Assembly: GCA_002316675.1 (NCBI GenBank)
Contig: DCDZ01000007.1
Span: forward strand, 1,133 to 10,203
Source of the DNA: Tyzzerella sp. UBA1042
Lineage (GTDB): Bacteria > Bacillota > Clostridia > Lachnospirales > Anaerotignaceae
DNA: 9,071 nucleotides
Reading direction: 5' to 3'
Shown: piece after piece, positions 6,626 to 9,071 of the stretch
How positions within the stretch are numbered: position 1 is the stretch's first letter
How the letters are laid out: the number at the start of each line of letters is the position of its first letter
Program-made: the position numbers and the translations under genes
Notes under the pieces: model-generated
What the model was told of the DNA's origin: nothing
Database searches by the model: none
Seen by the model: the letters and a program-made list of their open reading frames with translations, nothing else

Positions 6626-7585
6626 ATGATTAATTCTAATGGTGGCAACATCAAGATTTTTGCGTGCAATTCCAACCGTACTCTTGCGGAAGATATCGCA
6701 AAAAAACTGGATATGACACTGGGAAGCGCACAAGTTGAACAATTTAGCGACGGTGAAATATCCGTAAAGATCAACGAAACCATTCGTGGTGCGGATGTAT
6801 ACATCATCCAATCTACCTCAGCTCCTGTCAATGATAACTTAATGGAGCTGTTGATTATGATTGATGCAATGAAGCGTGCTTCAGCCGCAAGAATCACTGC
6901 GGTAATGCCTTATTACGGCTATGCAAGGCAGGATCGTAAGGCGAGAGCGAGAGACCCGATCAGCGCAAAGCTGGTAGCCAATATCTTGACCTCGGCAGGT
7001 GCAAACCGCGTTCTTACTATGGACTTGCATTGTGCACAGATTCAAGGCTTCTTTGATATCCCTGTAGATAACTTAATAGGGAGCCCGCTTTTGACAACCT
7101 ATTATATCAACAAATACGGTGACGATTTACAGAATTTTGTAGCGGTTTCCCCTGACCTTGGCAGTGTGGGCAGAACAAGAAAGTTTGCCGAAAATTTAAA
7201 TATTCCCATCGCGATTATTGATAAGCGCAGACCAAAGGCAAATGTCAGTGAAATTATGAATATTATCGGCGATGTAAAGGGAAAAAAGGTTGTTTTGGTG
7301 GATGATATGATTGATACCGCCGGAACCATTGCCAATGCCGCCAACGCTTTGAAGGAAAGAGGCGCCATAGAGGTGGATGCCTGCTGTACCCATGCCGTAT
7401 TAAGCGGCCCGGCCATCAAGCGCATTCAGGATTCTGCGATCAACGAGCTTCTTGTGCTTGACACCATTGCTTTGCCGGAAGAAAAGAAAATGGAAAAAAT
7501 CGTCGTGGTAACGGTTGCGGATATTTTTGCAAATGCAATCAGATGTATCCATGAGGGAAGATCCATTTCCAAGCTTTTTGACTAA
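6626..7585 (+). CDS. prs: Prs, ribose-phosphate pyrophosphokinase (PRPP synthetase)
   Basis: Transfers pyrophosphate from ATP to ribose-5-phosphate to make PRPP, the precursor of purine, pyrimidine, NAD, His and Trp synthesis; cytoplasmic. The 319-aa length and motifs are those of class I enzymes: FSDGEI (40-45); YYGYARQDRKARARDPISAK (96-115), which carries ATP-binding residues; DLHCAQIQGFFDIPVDNL (133-150) with His135; the catalytic flexible loop DKRRP (199-203); and the PRPP/ribose-phosphate loop VLVDDMIDTAGT (223-234). ATG 6626 follows TAGGGGG with 8 bases spacing. It lies downstream of glmU, as in many Firmicutes, linking two sugar-phosphate-consuming pathways. A strong terminator closes the unit. 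Arg codons lean to AGA and CGT/CGC, fitting a well-expressed gene. Confidence 0.97.
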   Translation: MINSNGGNIKIFACNSNRTLAEDIAKKLDMTLGSAQVEQFSDGEISVKINETIRGADVYIIQSTSAPVNDNLMELLIMIDAMKRASAARITAVMPYYGYARQDRKARARDPISAKLVANILTSAGANRVLTMDLHCAQIQGFFDIPVDNLIGSPLLTTYYINKYGDDLQNFVAVSPDLGSVGRTRKFAENLNIPIAIIDKRRPKANVSEIMNIIGDVKGKKVVLVDDMIDTAGTIANAANALKERGAIEVDACCTHAVLSGPAIKRIQDSAINELLVLDTIALPEEKKMEKIVVVTVADIFANAIRCIHEGRSISKLFD

Positions 7586-7617
7586 TTTTTTCTGACAATA
7601 AAAATTATAAAATGAGA

Positions 7618-7655
7618 GGCTCTTGCTTTCCTAGTTGGAAGGTAGGCGCCTTTTT
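7618..7655 (+). terminator. Rho-independent terminator after prs
   Basis: A 14-position stem pairs 7618-7631 with 7637-7650 around a TAGTT loop, with one mismatch and a few G-T pairs, then TTTTT (7651-7655). An outer GAGA (7614-7617) can also meet TCTC (7657-7660). It lies 32 bases after the prs stop and should isolate prs from the dehydrogenase gene. Confidence 0.8.
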
Positions 7656-7756
7656 GTCTCGTTTTGGGTAATCTTTTACGACGGGGAAGGGCGTGTATTT
7701 GGTAGTTTTTCAGCATAGTTTTTTATCGGCAGAGGGAAAGTAGGCTTTTGTTCTAA

Positions 7757-7794
7757 AATGAGTAGAAAAACGAAAGGGTTTCTCATTGTTTTTT
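7757..7794 (+). terminator. Weak secondary terminator candidate
   Basis: AATGAG (7757-7762) pairs with CTCATT (7782-7787) and AAAC with GTTT inside it, followed by G and six T (7789-7794). The stem is interrupted and AT-rich, so it is a marginal call. It may back up the terminator after prs. The stretch 7661-7756 holds nothing else I can support. Confidence 0.3.
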
Positions 7795-7846
7795 AAGAAA
7801 ATTGTCACCAGAGATTGGTCAAACTGACAGTTTTATGAAATGCCGG

Positions 7847-7875
7847 TTGACAAATTGAAGCAAATAGATTATATT
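7847..7875 (+). promoter_or_regulatory. Near-consensus promoter of the D-lactate dehydrogenase gene
   Basis: A perfect -35 TTGACA (7847-7852), a 17-bp spacer and -10 TATATT (7870-7875, five of six). It is the best promoter in the window. Transcription would begin near 7882, giving a leader of about 100 bases. Upstream, TGTCA (7803-7807) and TGACA (7825-7829) form a spaced inverted repeat that could be an activator or repressor site. Confidence 0.8.
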
Positions 7876-7891
7876 GTTAAAAGTAAGACAA
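7874..7891 (+). promoter_or_regulatory. Candidate Rex (NADH-sensing repressor) operator
   Basis: TTGTTAAAAGTAAGACAA is compared with the Rex consensus TTGTTAA-N4-TTAACAA. The left half matches 7 of 7 and the right half 4 of 7 (ACAA), with the exact 18-base length. It overlaps the end of the -10 and the predicted transcription start, where a repressor would block initiation. Rex commonly controls NADH-oxidising fermentation genes in Clostridia, which suits a lactate dehydrogenase. The imperfect half-site keeps this tentative. Confidence 0.4.
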
Positions 7892-7900
7892 GTGTATTGC

Positions 7901-7934
7901 TTCTCTAACTTTCTTAGAGAAAACAAATTTGTTT
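7901..7934 (+). promoter_or_regulatory. Adjoining hairpin and 14-bp palindrome in the ldhA leader
   Basis: A perfect 8-bp stem TTCTCTAA (7901-7908) with TTAGAGAA (7914-7921) around CTTTC runs directly into the perfect palindrome AAACAAATTTGTTT (7921-7934). They share base 7921. No T tract follows, so this is not a typical terminator. It may stabilise the mRNA 5' end or bind a regulator. The strong ribosome binding site AGGAGG follows at 7967-7972. Confidence 0.45.
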
Positions 7935-7981
7935 CCTAACTAAATTTTAAAAATCTATATAATTTTAGGAGGAGTTTTAAT

Positions 7982-8962
7982 ATGAAAATTGCTTTTTTTG
8001 ACACAAAACCCTATTGGAAAGATTCTTTTGCTCCCGTTGCGAAGAAATACGGCTATGAAGTTACGTTCTTCAATGAAAGATTAACACCTGAAACTGCACA
8101 TTTGGCAAAGGGCCATGATGCTACCTGTTCTTTCGTAAACGATGAAGTACCCGCAAAGGCAGTACATACATTGAAAGATTTAGGCATTAAGCTTTTGTTG
8201 TTACGTTGCGCAGGGTTTGACAGTGTTGATTTGGCAGCAGCAAAAGAATGTGGATTACCCATCCTCAGAGTTCCTGCATACTCCCCTGAGTCCGTTGCGG
8301 AGCAAGGCGCTGCTTTGTTAATGGCGGTAAATAGAAAATCTCACTTGGCTTATGAAAGATCCACAAAATTTAACTTTGACATCGCTGGTTTAGATGGTAT
8401 TGCTTTGGTTGGCAAAACTGCCGGTATTATCGGTACAGGCAAAATCGGCCAGTGTATGATTAATATTTTGAAGGGCTTCGGCATGAAGATTATTGCATAT
8501 GATGCATTCCCTAACCCGAACCTTGGCTTGGAATACGTGGAATTGGATGAGCTTTATGCTCGTTCCGATGTTATTTCTCTTCACTGCCCTCTGATGCCTG
8601 CAACACGCCACATGATAGATGCAAAGGCAATTGCAAAGATGAAAGACGGCGTGATTTTGGTAAACGTTGCTCGTGGCGGCTTGGTTGATTCCGTTGCTTT
8701 GGCTGATGCAGTTGAGGCAGGCAAATTCCGCGGCGTTGGTATGGACGTTTGCGAAGTTGAGCATGAATATTTCTTTGAAGACAGAAGCGACAAGAAAGAC
8801 AAGGATCCTACCTTGGCAAGATTACTTGCTAGCGAGAAGGTTGTTCTTTCCGGTCACTTGGCATTCTTAACAGAAGAAGCTTTGACCTCCATGGCAGAAG
8901 TAACCTGCAACAACGCAAAGGCATTCTTAGACGGTGCAGAATTGGTAAACGAAGTAAAATAA
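7982..8962 (+). CDS. ldhA: D-lactate dehydrogenase, LdhA-type D-2-hydroxyacid dehydrogenase
   Basis: NAD-dependent reduction of a 2-oxoacid, most likely pyruvate to D-lactate, in fermentation; cytoplasmic. The 326 aa follow E. coli-type LdhA closely: RCAGFDSVDLAAAKE (75-89); VPAYSPESVAEQ (97-108); the Rossmann loop GTGKIG (151-156), with Asp174 after the second strand favouring NAD over NADP; ISLHCPLMPATRHMID (198-213); NVARGGLVD (228-236) with catalytic Arg231; a catalytic Glu around 258-260; FFEDRSDKKDKDPTLARLL (264-282); and His292 in GHLAF. The FFED segment points to the lactate group, but other 2-oxoacids cannot be excluded. ATG 7982 has AGGAGG 9 bases upstream. The consensus promoter, strong ribosome site and A/T-ending codons suggest high expression. 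It is transcribed alone, possibly under Rex control. Small changes from E. coli LdhA include VAEH to VAEQ and GHQAF to GHLAF. Confidence 0.9.
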   Translation: MKIAFFDTKPYWKDSFAPVAKKYGYEVTFFNERLTPETAHLAKGHDATCSFVNDEVPAKAVHTLKDLGIKLLLLRCAGFDSVDLAAAKECGLPILRVPAYSPESVAEQGAALLMAVNRKSHLAYERSTKFNFDIAGLDGIALVGKTAGIIGTGKIGQCMINILKGFGMKIIAYDAFPNPNLGLEYVELDELYARSDVISLHCPLMPATRHMIDAKAIAKMKDGVILVNVARGGLVDSVALADAVEAGKFRGVGMDVCEVEHEYFFEDRSDKKDKDPTLARLLASEKVVLSGHLAFLTEEALTSMAEVTCNNAKAFLDGAELVNEVK

Positions 8963-8985
8963 TTCTAATAAAATAGAATTTTGTC

Positions 8986-9013
8986 TGAGGCAAATACGAA
9001 AGTATTTGCCTTA
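8986..9013 (+). terminator. GAAA-tetraloop hairpin after ldhA
   Basis: A nine-base perfect stem GGCAAATAC (8989-8997) with GTATTTGCC (9002-9010) and a GAAA loop, extendable to 12 pairs (one G-T) as 8986-8988 with 9011-9013. It lies 23 bases after the stop. A weaker AT-only hairpin comes first (8961-8967 with 8974-8980, then TT). There is no long T tract, so termination may be partial. Its right arm is shared with the large inverted repeat that follows. Confidence 0.55.
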
Positions 9014-9071
9014 TATGCAAAGAACAGCAGTTTTCACAACCTGAAAACTGCTGTTCTTTGCATATAAGGCA
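9007..9071. repeat. Perfect 29-bp inverted repeat at the window edge
   Basis: Bases 9007-9035 are the exact reverse complement of 9043-9071, with the 7-base loop ACAACCT between. The pairing still holds at the last base, so the repeat may extend further. The inner part (AAAGAACAGCAG / CTGCTGTTCTTT) looks like a bidirectional terminator stem, although 29 perfect pairs is long for one. Other readings are the edge of a palindromic mobile element or a fold-back at a contig end. Confidence 0.85.

Overview
The window looks like ordinary chromosomal DNA from a low-to-moderate GC Firmicute, most likely a Clostridia (Lachnospirales-like) anaerobe. The evidence is the glgC-glgD pair encoding a two-subunit ADP-glucose pyrophosphorylase, the Firmicute glmU-prs gene order, strong AGGAGG-type ribosome binding sites, and an LdhA-type fermentative dehydrogenase behind a possible Rex site. 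The placement below class level is inference. The left edge cuts rlmH about two codons after its start, and the right edge lies inside a perfect inverted repeat, so the window may be a whole contig with both ends broken.

Layout: rlmH (+, 5' partial) runs convergently into murC (-), with a bidirectional terminator between them. A 415-bp AT-rich divergent region follows. It carries a murC promoter on the minus strand, a glgC promoter on the plus strand, a long glgC leader and a possible 12-codon leader ORF overlapping the glgC start. glgC and glgD overlap by ATGA. GlgD has lost catalytic positions that GlgC keeps, so it is probably the regulatory subunit. The 399-bp glgD-glmU gap holds a hairpin and two copies (67/71 identical) of a structured intergenic repeat. 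glmU and prs follow on the plus strand; prs has its own promoter candidate and ends at a strong terminator. After a 396-bp gap with a near-consensus promoter, a candidate Rex operator and palindromes comes a D-2-hydroxyacid (probably D-lactate) dehydrogenase gene. It is followed by a GAAA-loop hairpin and a 29-bp-stem inverted repeat that reaches the last base.

Functionally, GlmU makes UDP-GlcNAc, the precursor that leads to the MurC substrate UDP-MurNAc. Prs supplies PRPP for nucleotides, GlgC/GlgD divert glucose-1-phosphate to glycogen, RlmH is a ribosome maturation enzyme, and LdhA reoxidises NADH. I see no defence system, mobile-element gene, CRISPR array or RNA gene. The least explained parts are the noncoding structures: the paired 71-bp repeats, the glgC leader and the structures at the right edge.
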